DNA of 64,000 nucleotides from Zeus faber (taxonomy: Eukaryota > Chordata > Actinopteri > Zeiformes > Zeidae): contig OY482859.1 of assembly GCA_960531495.1 (NCBI GenBank), positions 30,769,481-30,833,480 on the forward strand, given 5' to 3'. The notes under the pieces were generated by a model that was not told where the DNA came from, ran no database searches, and was given only the letters and a program-made list of their open reading frames with translations. The position numbers were made by a program, and so were the translations under genes. Below are positions 32,335 to 44,548 of this stretch, in pieces; within the stretch, counting starts at the first letter, position 1, and every line of letters starts with the position of its first letter.

Positions 32335-32853
32335 AAAATTTCTGAGAGGAGAGGAGAGGGCTCCATCTTATCTCTTTAGAAACTAACGTTATATTATTGT
32401 GCGCTATGTACGATTCATATCCAGGTCAATACACACAACTGTGTGTAAAGCATATAAATGACAAACGTTGCACCAAACTGATAATGTAAAGCACAACGAT
32501 TATAACAACAAGCACCAGGTAGATGTTAACAATGAAGAAAGCAATGCTGATCATGGATTCAGGATTATCATTTGCCCTATCAGAGCCCTGTAACTGCACG
32601 CACGGTACTGGCAAGTGGACAGTCAACAGAAAGCCTGTTATAACCTGAAACTCCCAACACAGAACTGAAAACCACAAGCTGTGGGGGAGTAGTGCGGGCA
32701 GGTTGCTTAGCGTTAACAGCTTTCCAGCTACAAGTCGAAACACACAGTAGCATGTGCATCGCTTCCTGGTCCGTAGTCTCGCAAGACTCTGCAACTGGTG
32801 GCTGTAATGCGTATTAACTGCCAAAAGCTTCTGAAGACACAGAAGAATTTTAA
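32335..32853. repeat. Repeat S copy 2 (uninterrupted)
   Basis: It begins about ten bases after the chromovirus stop codon and aligns with 23285-23392 plus 25673-26095. It contains CGTAGTCTCGCAAGACTCTG and ends in an (AAT)n array. Confidence 0.8.
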
Positions 32854-32855
32854 TC

Positions 32856-32896
<41 letters not shown>
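32854..32896. repeat. (AAT)n microsatellite
   Basis: About fourteen units at the end of repeat S copy 2. Confidence 0.95.
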
Positions 32897-34823
32897 CATA
32901 GCTGCAGGCAGAAATACACAGGTCCAGTTTAGTCATGTTAGATAGGTATTACAGTTTTCCAGATTCTTTGCAATGTAGCACGAGTTACAATTTTTCGATT
33001 TTTAAGACCCACTCAGAGACGAACCATAGATTTATGTGGCATTGGTTCATGATTCATGTGTACTCAATGTTATTCAATGTTCTTCATTTTCGGTGAGTTT
33101 GTAAAGTTTGGACGACAACACATATGAAACGTTCCCCTTGTTGTATTGGCTTTCATCTGCCAATAATCGTACAGGGTTATTCCCTTCTACTAGTACTACA
33201 GACAAAATGTCATCAAAGTGCTGGTGTAATGCTACCTGTACAATATCAACTGGTTGGAAACATGTGTCCATATACATGCCATGTTATTTATCAGTGTCTC
33301 ATCAATATTTTTATCTTCTGAACTTAAATCTTGTCATGTATTCTCAAATACACCAACACCCACTTTCGGCTATTTTTCGGCACCTGGAACAATGACAAAA
33401 GACAAACTTTGTAATTACTTTTCATAACAATAATAATACATTAAAAAAATATATATATAAATATAAGTAAATTTAAGTTTTAATTAGTAATTTATTGTGA
33501 TTTTTCTGTTAAACCTACAATTGGAAATTTCAGTTTAATAGGTTACTTGTCTATATTGTAATGCAGACAAAATGTATGGAACTTTAACATTAATTTGGTA
33601 TTAGAATTATTTTGGAAGAACCTTTCAATTCTTAACACTTTCTGTCTTTTCATTTAAATCTGCTAAGGTTAGCTGTAGGAAACGTTTTTTTTTTTCTTTA
33701 CTTTAAACCAAACCTTGTCATTGATATAACTTACGTTGTTGTATGTAAGTACATGTGCAGTCTCATTGATGGTAGGTGACGTTGAGTCTCGTGTGCGTCA
33801 AATATGACGTAGTTACACAGATTTATGTATTTACGGAGGTATAGTAGTTGTAGTTGAACTTATGTCATTTTAGTGGTGACTTTTTCCATTAAATAACATT
33901 TGAATTACATTTTCGATAAGTTTTGTTTTCATAAAATAGGGCTTGATGATATGGCCAAAAATGTTATCAGAAGGGTTTTTATATTGATCGATGTCGATGA
34001 TCATAATAATAATCATAATAATAATGCTCAATTTACAGTTTTAGGTGTATTCTCATGGCTTTTCCTGAAACCCTGAATAAATAAAATAAAATAAATGTAA
34101 ACTAAAAAGAGAAATAAATAATATATAAATGTATCAGGCTGCAGATGTTCCTCTATTATCCCATTCAAATTTATGTTTTTTGTTATTAATATTCAAACTT
34201 ATTACAAATTTTAATGCTAAAATGTAGTAGTTGGGGCTTACACAGTTTTGCAGCTCCAATCAGAGCGATTTTTTCTCCAAACAAAGCAAATAAAAACTCG
34301 AGGTGTATTTAATTTACTCCCTTTCTAGCTGCAGCGGAGCAGATTGCAGATCTTATTGAAAAAATCTGATTATTTCTCAGATTATTTCTCCCTAATGTGC
34401 ATTCACTGTGCAACAAACTGGATTGATTCGCTAACATAAGCCTATTCATAATTTATTGTTAATTATTTATTTATTTTAAAAAAATACAAAATTGATTGGC
34501 AATTTCGGAATTCAAATAGTTTATTTTTTTGAAAATTCAAATTCTATTAGAATTTCTTTACTGCAACCCTTAAATATATATTATAGATATCATCGTCATC
34601 TGAGAAAGGTTCTAAACGTTGTCGAATCTGCGCTCTGTGATTAGGCGGGGACATTTGGAGCAGACCGAGGTACTCTTTATGACCGTGTCAGACCAGACGT
34701 CACTGGAAATCGCTGATTCTTTCTTTAATGACGACCTGACGCACGAGACAATGTGATGTGACAAGTGTGACGTAGAAGGCACCGCGCTAGTGGCAGCCTG
34801 TTGCAGTAGCTCCGGTCAACGTC
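32897..34823. other. No gene recognised
   Basis: AT-rich DNA. The ORF at 33074-33395 on either strand shows no domain. 33950-34570 might be an old hAT-like non-autonomous element (starts AGGGCTTGATGATATGG, ends GCAACCCT), but its ends match poorly. Confidence 0.45.
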
Positions 34824-35860
34824 TTATGTTTTTTGTATTTTGGATGCCACCAGCCATGCATTAGTCGACCAGTCCTCCAGAATGGAACGGAGCATCTGTT
34901 GTGCCGCCTTGTTGTAGGGGTGGCGGGACTTGAGTCTGTGTGGAGGCACTGATTTAACGGTTGTGTCATGCAGGATATGCCAGCTGTGTGTCTGGGCTAT
35001 CCTGGCAAGGTTGATGGTAGCAGCCTCTCGTCGAAGTCCGGCAGGACCAATTCCTGAAAGGACTGGCAGGTAGGACACAGGGCTGGGCTTCAGGCAGCCG
35101 ATTATTGTCCGGAGACAGTTGTAGTCAACCTTTTTGACATGTGGGCTCCTACACCAGGCTGGGGCACAGTATTCAGCTGCAGAGAAGACCAGGGCTTGTG
35201 TAGAAATCCGGAGTGTCTTGGCGGAGGCCCCCCAGCTTGTAACAGCAAGACATCGGATAAACGAGGCCCTTGACGTCACCTTGGCCCTCACATCTTCTAG
35301 GTGTTGCTTGAAGGTAAGTGTCCTATCCAGGCATACACCGAGGTACTTGGGGCTTGCTGGAACTCCAGACGCTTATTATCCCCAAACACATCCAGTTCCT
35401 TCTTTGCTTCCCTGTTGTTAAGGTGGTATGCTGCCGACCCCGTCTTCCCAGTACTGAGCTGCAGGCTAGGTAGGTAGCCAAGATGCCCATGTCCTGGTTG
35501 AGACCCTCTTCCATCGCCTTCCATGTAGGTTGACGCAGCATGGTGGCCAGGTCATCTGCGTAACCATATTTCCTAGATGTTATATCTGGAAGGTCATGGA
35601 TGTAGATGTTGAAAAGCATCTGTGAATGGACAAAACCCTGAGGACCCCCGTTTCTCAATCTTCTGAGCCTACTACTCTGAACATTGTTGGTCTGTAGGAT
35701 GAAGCTGCGGTTCGACAGTATCTCCATGATGAAGTTCACCATATGCCTATCTGGGATTGTCCTCAGTAGCTTCAGATGGAGTCTGCGGTGCCAGACGGTG
35801 TCATATGCAGCTGTTAGGTCCAGTAGCAGTAGACAACACTGCACACCTCCTACACAATCT
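34824..35860 (-). pseudogene. Jockey/I-group LINE reverse transcriptase fragment
   Basis: The minus strand carries RT palm and thumb: LLLLDLTAAYDTVWHRRLHL (first Asp), RNGGPQGFVHSQMLFNIYIH (the PQG motif) and YGYADDLATM (YADD). After a frame change near 35330 come AEYCAPAWCRSPHVKKVDYN, LRTIIGCLKPSPVSYLPVLS and GLRREAATINLARIA, the C-terminal region shared by jockey-like and I-like fish LINEs. The 5' part and the 3' UTR are missing. It abuts a plus-strand LINE 3' end at about 35840. The exact clade is uncertain. Confidence 0.82.
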
Positions 35861-36286
35861 CCTGGTCAGACAACAGAGTGTCTTCAGCCAGAGGCTCCTT
35901 CAGCTCCACTGCAATAAGGACAGTTGCAGGAGGTCATTCCTGACCACCACAATAGCCACCAACAATGACTCCCCCCTGTGCCAGGAGAGGAAACTACTCC
36001 TCTGAATGGCAATGCACAAGGCACATTTTTACTTCACATTTAACTTCCACTTTCAAGCTAAATTTGGGTAAATTCTATTTTATTCTATTTATTTCTATTA
36101 TTAATATTTATATTTTATTTATTTTGTTCTTTTATCTGTATTAAAATACACGTTGATCAAAAACAACGTGTTAATTATGTGTGTTTTGTCATGTATGTCA
36201 TTGCTGCTGCAACACTGGAATTTCCCTTTGGGGATTAATAAAGTGCCTTTATCTTATCTTATCTTATCTTATCTTATCTTATCTTT
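35840..36286 (+). mobile_element. L2-type LINE 3' end with (TTATC)n tail
   Basis: The first 170 bp encode an ORF2 C-terminus (NLLVRQQSVFSQRLLQLHC, CRRSFLTTTIATNNDSP). An AT-rich 3' UTR and GGAATTTCCCTTTGGGGATT then AATAAAGT follow, and the tail is about seven TTATC units (36251-36286). This is a classic 5' truncated LINE copy; its tail differs from that of the L2 at 8592. Confidence 0.8.
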
Positions 36287-36989
36287 AATCGCTCTCCTAT
36301 TGCGGGAGCCACACTGGACTCAGGTTGGGAGGAGGGCGAGTTCAAGTTCAAGTTGGCGTTTGAGGAAAACCCGCCGCATCAGCTCCGGGAGGAGTCAGAG
36401 TCCCCGCTGCGCGCTGCTGACCAGAGAGTGGAGGAAGCACCGGCGCTCATGCGATTGGCTGTTCATGTCACATATTTCTTTCCCTGCTGTACGATTGGCT
36501 GTTTGTGTTGTGTCTTTGTAGGTAGAGGAAAACGGACTCTGTATCAAACTGTATCGAAAATAAATGTCATGAATTTATTATCACTATCGTGGAAGAATTA
36601 CAGGAAACATCGAACCAGCGAGTCTACACCACACACTGGACACACTCCGAATGGACATTCTTAATCGGATTCTGTACGTTTATAGTAAATAGTATGACGA
36701 CGTCATAAAGCGTCTGTGGCAGTTTCGCCTACCACGTGTCACCCAAGTGGCGTTTTCAGGGACCTCCGGCACAGAGACACAGACAACGGGGTTTCAGACA
36801 ACCAGTTTATTGTAGAGAGTGGGCTAGGTGGAATAAGCCCAGCAGCAGATGGACACTGGTCATGAAAAGGGCTCCTATCCTGAGTGTGTGTTGGGATGGG
36901 GGTTTTACCTGATGCTCGTTAGACCAAACAACGAGCAACAGGTATGCAGCCACACTGATCCTGGGCCCAAATTACCTAGACTAGTTGTT
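36287..36989. other. No gene recognised
   Basis: It contains a GC-richer stretch (36300-36530) with short ORFs but no domain. Confidence 0.45.
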
Positions 36990-37330
36990 CAGTTTTTCAC
37001 GGATATCTGCTCCGTGTCTGGATCCATTTGGATGAAAAACCATAAGATGCTTGTGACATACTGGTTTAAACAACGCCTACGTATTCATAGCTTATGTCAT
37101 TCTTGTGTTCCAGATACTTTTAGCTGGGTTGGACATTTTTCGGCATGAAATGCATTGGACCGCATCCGTGATATTGATCAAATTTGGTCTGTTTTTGGCT
37201 AATTTCTGCTCTGTATGTGGATCAATTTGGATGAAACTTCAACCACAAAGTGTTTGTGACGTACCGGTTCAAACAAGACATAACCCTGTTCGTAGGTTCT
37301 GCTGTTCTTCTGTTCCAGATAGTTTTAGAT
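36990..37330. repeat. Imperfect tandem repeat, two units of about 185 bp
   Basis: Unit 1 has TCTGCTCCGTGTCTGGATCC, ATTTGGATGAAA, TTGTGACATACTGGTTTAAA and TTCCAGATACTTTTAG. Unit 2 (from about 37178) has TCTGCTCTGTATGTGGATCA, ATTTGGATGAAA, TTGTGACGTACCGGTTCAAA and TTCCAGATAGTTTTAG. No coding sense is apparent. Confidence 0.85.
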
Positions 37331-37597
37331 TAAACAATTCTGAGAATTTTCCTAGAACAATGACAATAGTGTTTATTAAGTATTATTAGGACCCCTAAGA
37401 ATAACCCCTAATAAGTGCGAGGGCCACTGCGCATAGTACGTACACGCACAAAACCATTTCTTCACCCCTGCTGCTACAGCTCCATCCTAGGGTAAATACT
37501 GGATGGGTTAGTCATCACATTCACACAATGTATCTTTTGTTGTCATTATTACATTTCTGCTATCTTATCATTTCTGCATTTTCTTTAAAATGTTGCT

Positions 37598-37672
37598 TTG
37601 TTCATTTGATTGATGTTTCATATGCGTTATATAACCAATGAATCATCATGTTCTTCCTTATATTTCCATATT
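37598..37672. repeat. Unclassified repeat fragment, copy 2
   Basis: Matches 18948-19020. Confidence 0.7.
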
Positions 37673-37679
37673 ATTGTGT

Positions 37680-37711
<32 letters not shown>
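37673..37711. repeat. (TG)n microsatellite
   Basis: About eighteen TG units with one interruption. Confidence 0.95.
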
Positions 37712-38439
37712 CATTTTACCTGGTTGAGAGTGTTTGATTGATATTCGATTGATTTTTTGATCTCTTTGGTATTTTTGTAAATTAAGACATTCTATTTGGA
37801 TTCAACCCCTTGTTTGATGCGGCATTGTGTTCCTACTTTGTAGGATTCGTAAGAAACAAAATCTGCGAGTCCATGATGAGTTTCATGTTCTCAGAACAAA
37901 TCGGAAAAATAGTATCCTGAAAATTGAAAGTAATCACACAAAGACGTCAACCATTTTCCGGTTTCATTGAATTGTAACCTATTAGAAAACTTGGATACGA
38001 AAAAACATTAATCCACAGAAAGTCATTACCACGTCAAGTCGAGTCCACCCCAACTGTATGAATGAATGATGCGTTTCATGTACTTGGAACGCATCGGCAA
38101 ACTAGTGCCCATGAAAATGTAATACCTCACAGAAAGACGTCAACACTTTTCAGATTTTATGGAACTGTAAACCATCGGAAAATGTAATCCACAGAAAGGC
38201 GTGACCACTAAAATTACGTTGCTAGGTCATTGTTGCCACATACAGCATTAACGGTCAAAGTTATGTAAATATGTCATTATTGCCCCTCACAACAACAAAC
38301 ATCACCTGTCCATCACTGTGGCTGCAGCTCTATTTCCACAGACAACACAGTGAGTTATAACAATGTCAAGGTTTGGTTTACAGGCAACATGTAACCATAA
38401 CATGTATTTAGATTATTTGTTATTTAAAATAATAGTTAG
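37712..38439. other. No gene recognised
   Basis: AT-rich. A phrase like CACAGAAAGACGTCAACC recurs at about 37936, 38130 and 38192, so an old tandem or inverted repeat is possible. Confidence 0.45.
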
Positions 38440-38890
38440 TTCCCGGTGCCCCGTGAGAGGACCTCCAATGGCCCGCTGTGTCCAACCCCATGACCCTCAT
38501 GGGAGTCTCCGGGACCCCGGCCCTGCCCAACGGCCTGGAGGGGGCCGGCCGGGGCTCTGCATCACTCTTTGGTGCCCTGGGACACTGTCTCCCCTTCCCG
38601 TGCTGTCCCCTCTCTGTCCCTTAACCTCCCAGGGTGGCGCTGCCACGTACCCACAGACAGCTGCTCAAACGCCTAGGCAGGGGTGCTGCCGCTGCAGGTG
38701 ACCTGTCCACGTTCGGCGGGACTGCCTCATAATGGAGATCAGACAGGCTGTTCTCTGACGATGGTCCAGCAACGCCTTGTTCGACCCGGGGCTTTGTTGG
38801 AGGCATCACGGGTGGAGAGTCAGTGTGTCTATTCACACGTATCCAGTGGTGCGGCTTGAAATTTGTTACCAGGTGAAAAAGCACAAGTGT
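38440..38890 (+). pseudogene. Gypsy gag-protease fragment (same family as gypsy B)
   Basis: In one frame 38684-38725 encodes a CX2CX4HX4C zinc knuckle whose x4 spacer contains a TGA stop, so this copy cannot be translated through it. Downstream, 38755-38890 aligns with the protease region of gypsy B on the other strand (46440-46310): ACGATGGTCCAGCAACGCCT, TTCGACCC, GGAGGC, TCACAGGTGGAG-like and ACACGTAT blocks. The GC-rich 38440-38680 would be the end of gag. RT and LTRs are not found nearby. Confidence 0.65.
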
Positions 38891-38943
38891 GAACAGGTGA
38901 ACAGTTTTCATGTTTATTCATCCACCAAATGTTGGTTCTGGAC

Positions 38944-39662
38944 TAGGCTTGGATGGTCAATCGACTCCATCGATCAAATCAATCAATCGAATGACTATCA
39001 AATATATATTTTTTGTACTGTTTCTATCGCTATGTCAGAAATCAGTGGAATAACTGCTTGATAGCAATATTTTACACCTGCACGTAAGAACAAGTGTAAA
39101 CAAACATGGAGGGGAATTACTCATGGGATGGATTATTACAACATTTGCCCATCTGCTACCACGCCACAACAACATAAGGTGAGGGTGAATTAAGGTTTAC
39201 ATCTTCAATTTTGCAAATAAGTTGGAGTTTTATATATATGTCCTTATTTCTCCTGTGAAATGCCTTCCTCCGCCGCGCCACATCACAAAGAGGCTTTACC
39301 ATGTGTTTTTATTTTTTAATATGAACAATTTATTAATTGAATATACAGAAAATATGCTGTATCACCATATACAGTATATCGTTATCGTTATTGAGATATG
39401 AAATTACCTATATCGGGATAGAGATTTTGGCCATATCGTACAAACCTAATGTTCATTGTATTCTTGATGTTTTCCCTCTCATAGTATATGTGGTTTTATG
39501 TGTTTTTCTAACCATTATTGTGAAGTGTGTAGTGTACTGAAGTAACTACGACAACAGAAATGGAAGGTGACAACGAATTTGCTGCATTACATTACGTTCT
39601 ATGCGCGCTCACCCCCCGATCGCTGGGGAGCGTGACTGGACGATTAAAATTGCCCAAGCCTA
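38944..39662. mobile_element. Non-autonomous hAT-like element with 8-bp target duplication
   Basis: The ends are inverted: TAGGCTTGGATGGTCAATCG on the left and, reading inward on the right, TAGGCTTGGGCAATTTTAAT. The flanking octamers are TTCTGGAC (38936-38943) and GTCTGGAC (39663-39670), seven of eight identical. The 719-bp body has no transposase. Confidence 0.75.
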
Positions 39663-40547
39663 GTCTGGACAAATAGGAGTCTACTGTATTTACTTGAAGT
39701 GAAATACAGCACATCTAACTTTTTAGAAAGTGCATAGAAATAGCTCTAAGAGTTTTAACAAATTATATGGAAAAAATAACATGCCTTCGTATTACTTAAG
39801 CATATACAATTGGGCCACAACCACAGGCCATCCCACTCTCTGTATCAGCAAGGTTACACTCTACACTACAACGTAGGACAAAATATAGGCCAGTAGAAGA
39901 AGAAACTGGTCCAATCCAAGACACCTCCGAGACAAGCTGAGATGCTCAGATGCATTGCGATTTAACGCTGAACTTTCATAACATCTCTGCCGAATAAGGT
40001 CAACATCAACTGTGAATCAGCCCCACCAGGTAAAAATAGCAGCTGCAAGACTATGAATATGAATGGGTACTGGAGGCAGAGGAGCGGGAGATTGAAAGAT
40101 AGCGCAGACCGCGCAGACTACGGAGGGCAGCACTGAGTGGTTGGATGCTTTCTGGCGTGGCTGAAATCAGTAGGGTCTGACTGGGCTTACATAAAAGGGA
40201 CACGGGAAGATGGCGGCATGAGCCAGAGGGGAGGTGTAACGCTCGATCCAGAGGGACTGAACAGGGAGGGAGGAGAGATGACAGCAGGCAGGGACCGGCA
40301 GAAACAGACGTATCATACGAAAAGACCCTACAACCGAGAGACAGAAGTCACGTGACCTTCTGCAACGCGACTTGAAGTGAAGACGCGATTAAGCGCCAGA
40401 AGGAAATCAAGCCCATTTCACTTTCTCTGTCACTGAGATTGTTTTGTACATATGCGTGCAAAAAAGTGCGTCAGTTCACAAAGTGAAATGTAATTGTGCA
40501 AATCCTTAAGTTATTCTACAATTATGTTGCGCTAGGGTAACGGTCAT

Positions 40548-40551
<4 letters not shown>

Positions 40552-40599
<48 letters not shown>
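40552..40599. repeat. (CA)n microsatellite
   Basis: About 23 CA units. Confidence 0.97.
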
Positions 40600-40602
<3 letters not shown>

Positions 40603-42623
40603 ATTATAGATTATTTCATTATGGGTGAGAAGTACCCTGAAAAAAAAAACAATGTCTCTTAAAATATCTTCTTTTGTTTGCAAGATCTGGCACAAAATGG
40701 CAGCCTTGTTGTCAATTTTTTAGATAATACCACTTTTCTGTCAAAATCGAGTATTTGATGTGATGATTAGGAGCTTCATTTGATGACCCTTCAAATAAAG
40801 GCTGACATTTCCCATCACCAATAACGTACGTTATAACTTCATTGATCATTTATAAAGTCAGAATTCAATTCATAAATGTTAAGCTATGCATAGATCTGTT
40901 GCTTCATTAACATGCTGATGTAAATATCCATGGGAAATTGGTTGTCGTTCTGATTTTGAAAATTGTTTATAATATTATGATAATATTATATGAAGGGGTT
41001 GGCATAATTATAGTGTTTTCAATATATTAGTGTACATAAATGTAATGTACTGTGATTTTTTTTTGGCACTTTTCAGCCTGCATGCTATACTGTATTCAAT
41101 GCAACTAACGAACATTAGCTCCTGTGGAATTAGAGGAACTACATCTTCCAGCATCCCAAAGGCGTTTTACACGTTTTTAGACACGTCTATAAAATAAAAA
41201 CATCCAAACTCGTTCTTAGTTGCTTTAAATGCATCTATATTCAGAGCTGTTCGCGGGGTATAACCTTCTAGCAATCCCACACATAATCAAAAAGTAGCCC
41301 ACAGAACTGAGAAAAAATAACATGAAAAATCTGCAACTGGGGCCTTCGTGAGCTCCATCCGATCTATGCTGGAGAAAGATGTTCAACCTTCAATACGTGG
41401 GAATAATCTAAACATTCGAGGAAAAGGTTTAAAAGTGACATCGAAATTTCAGGAATATATTTTTGTCGATAAAGGAAATATGCCTGTAGATAAAGCCATT
41501 GAGTCGGGCTGACTCGTGTCCTAATGTCCCAAGCCATTAAAAAAAAAACAAATAAATAAATATAATTCCACCCTGGAATCCATACAGGCCATTAGAAGCA
41601 CCATCCCTATGCAAGCTCTTGTCTGCCCAAGCATCCAGAACATCGTTTCACTCCGCCCCTACTCTCTCTCTCTCTCCCTCTTCACTCAGCCACAGAGCTC
41701 CGAGATATGGAACAAGGCGGTACTAAATAAAAAAAAGAGAATAATGCATCGAACAATTGTGCAAAAATGCCGTGTTTCTGCCGTTGCCCACGCATATAGA
41801 AAAACTAAAACCCAAAACTCTCTCCTACCTTCGACGGCGCACACCGTTGGCAGTATCCATAGGAAACGTAGGAAACATAGCAAATCCATATCCATTATTA
41901 TTCCGGACATTTGACTGGAGACTCCAATGCGATCAAAAATATCTTCTTTACCAATGAAGTGCAATTCAAAACAGAACGCAGAGCTGAGCCGAGCTGAGTT
42001 TGGGCCAAACCAAAATGTATTAATTCCGGGGTGGAAGAGACCACAGCACTGAGCTGCACTCCTTTTTATTGAGTTGTCATTCATTCAATCAAAGTGCAAG
42101 GGAAGCGGAGTTTAACAAAAGTTGGGGAAATAACAGGCATTTACATGACATGAAATCCATGTAGGCCTATTTTAAAAAAGAAAAACCCACCACAAATACA
42201 TCAATTGATTTGTCTGAACTTACTGATATTCCAACTACTATTAAGACGTTCGACTTTTACACCACTACGTTGAAAAGCAAATATCTTTACTTTTTATTAT
42301 CCTACATTTCTATCACAGTCATACAATTTTTCTTTTATGTATTTGTATCAATGTACATTCTTTAAATTTCTTATTTCTATCTATCAAAAGCAAGACAAAT
42401 CAGGATATGCTGAGCGCGAGTAGTACTTTATGCCGTATTATGAGAGATTATAGTATTAAGACTGAATATGACTGTAGTATTACTGTAGACTAAAAGTAGT
42501 ATGAAGTACTTTTACTTTTATTAGTTTAAGTACTAAGAGTAAGAGCTAGTACTTCTCTTTTACTCAAGTAGAAACGTCAATGTGGTACTTTCACTCGAGC
42601 TTAGTGTGTATTTGGAAAAAATG

Positions 42624-42628
<5 letters not shown>

Positions 42629-42678
<50 letters not shown>
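42629..42678. repeat. (TA)n microsatellite
   Basis: About 24 TA units with one C interruption. Confidence 0.97.
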
Positions 42679-43869
42679 GTACGTTTTTCACTTTGTCACT
42701 TTTTTCCCCCACAAATGAAGGTATTTTTTCAAATTCATTTGAGTTTAAAATCCTCCCCAATGCATGTTATTTGACTTTATAAGGAATTATTGACAATAAC
42801 AATTCTATTGTCATTGATTTATTGGGATGAATAGCGTAATTTATTATTGTGCAATTATTTTGTGGGATATTTTATGTCATGATTGTTTATTCGAAAGCTT
42901 GGATTCCATCAGTTTCTACCAAGGAGGAAATTTCCCATCCCAAACCACTCACATTCCAATCATAACAAGCCCAGTCCCTGATGTGTATTCATGTTATGTA
43001 TGGCAGTTTTTGACCATTCTCTTCTGTATATATAAAGACTGTTGACTAAATTGTGAATTTCCCAGTTTTTAAAATGGAGATTTAACATGTTGTTCTAAAG
43101 CCCTCCTCACATCTAAAACGACAAATAACAAGAACAAACTGGAAGTCCATTCATTCCTATTGAGGGTCGGATTCCACATGCGAAAAGCTGTGATGCCGCG
43201 AGCAGTGCGGCTCATGGCGCGCACACTACCAGAGATCACAAGCTTTAAGCAGTGCCATGAAGAGTAGCATCTTCCTGCAATAGAGGAGACAGCAGTTTCA
43301 CAACCGCAGTTCTAGGACCGCATTCCTAGAACCCTAGCTTTTCATGACAGCTCCATTGTACTGCATTTCTAGGACACATGGACAAGATCAGGGGTGTAAA
43401 TATAGACAGTGCATTGGGGACCGTGGGCCTTTAAAGCGGGCCCTCCAAAATTTGTTAAGCAGAGAACAGGCCCTTGCAAGTGATCCAATTTGCCTCCTCT
43501 GAAAGATCCCAATCTTCAAAGAACTCATTAAAAAGTGGTTCCATTTGTCATATATGACACCATGTTTTTCATTTTTTGTAATAGTCAGTAGCAATATTCT
43601 TATTTGATAAACTATAAAAAACATTCAATTAAATTAATCTTTTTATTTTGTTGGGTATTTGTCATAAACAGATATGCAATGATGATTGCTGGATAATATG
43701 TATATTGATGTCTGTGTGTTGTCCAACGTCAAGTTTGTATTTGATCATATGAGGAGTCATGCGACAATACCATTGTAGGAGTTTCTTCCCACAGATAAGG
43801 GGGTCAGGGAGGGAGACTGAGTCTTTATGGCTGTGGTGCGCCAACATGGCTTGCTATTTATTGTTCAGT

Positions 43870-44005
43870 GTCTGGCACACAGGCCACAATTATCTATATT
43901 ATATGTATAGATATATGTATAGTATGTATAGTGTGTATGATAGATGTATATATATCTTAATTATATCTGAGGATCTATTATTAATGTTGCAAATAGTCCT
44001 CTCTG
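43870..44005 (-). repeat. Left flanking repeat of gypsy B (candidate 3' LTR part)
   Basis: GGCACACAGGCCACAATTAT, then after a TA-rich expansion CTGAGGATCTATTATTAATG and TTGCAAATAG, recurs at 46986-47055 on the other side of the gypsy. TGCTATTTATTGTT just outside gives AATAAA on the element's strand. Confidence 0.55.
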
Positions 44006-44534
44006 GCACAGTAGGATTGGCGTTCCGCTCCTGGGTTGCTCACGAGCCGTGTGCACCTTCCTCTCTGTAGGACAGACAAAACATTAGGAAAACTCCTTGC
44101 CATGATTTGGACCAATCAGTGCTGTGTGGGCACTGATTGGGCCAATTCAAGGCAGCTTGGTGGCCGTGGGAAAAGGGAACCATGCTGTTGTCTGCAGCCG
44201 GTGCTTGACCACGCCCCTTTGTCCACCACATACCCCCACCGCCTACCTTTGGCCAGGGAGCTGTCCGGCCGACAGCCAACTCCCCTCCCGCAACCCCGAA
44301 ACGCCTCCCCCGACGCGTCCTGTACGCGATTTCTTGGCACGGTCCTCATTTGGAAGCGAGGCGTTTGAGGGGTTTTGAGGTGGCAGGTGCTGGAACAGCT
44401 TCATCCATCGGCAGCAGGATGAACTACAGCGCTACACCACATCTATCACATTTGTATTTAAAAATGTATCATATGTAATTTTTACCTATAGTTGCGACAA
44501 TACAATTTAAGAAGAAGAAAGTCAGCCACCCTGT
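44006..44534. other. GC-rich spacer, possible U3 of the gypsy B 3' LTR
   Basis: Between the flanking repeat and RNase H coding. It contains a CAGTGCTGTG/CAGTGCCCAC-like inverted repeat near 44115-44140 (CCAATCAGTGC...GCACTGATTGG). No coding domain is seen. Confidence 0.45.
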
Positions 44535-44548
44535 GGACCACCCGGAAG

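Larger units (their letters stand above)
39671..43860. other. Long AT-rich interval without recognisable genes
   Basis: No ORF has a recognisable domain on either strand. Microsatellites are listed separately. Short ORFs at 40137-40355, 41609-42084, 42827-43045 and 43388-43624 look random. Confidence 0.5.

Noticed and set aside
33950-34570. hAT-like non-autonomous element
   Set aside because: The putative ends match for only a few bases and the flanking octamers are AT-rich and inconclusive.
40137-40355. 72-codon charged ORF as a host gene
   Set aside because: No domain, no splice context, and the length is expected by chance.
41609-42084. Overlapping ORFs on both strands as genes
   Set aside because: No recognisable domain, and opposite-strand frames are equally open.
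43140-43270. LINE C-terminus-like text (AVRLMARTLPEITSFKQC)
   Set aside because: Too short and no supporting motif or tail nearby.
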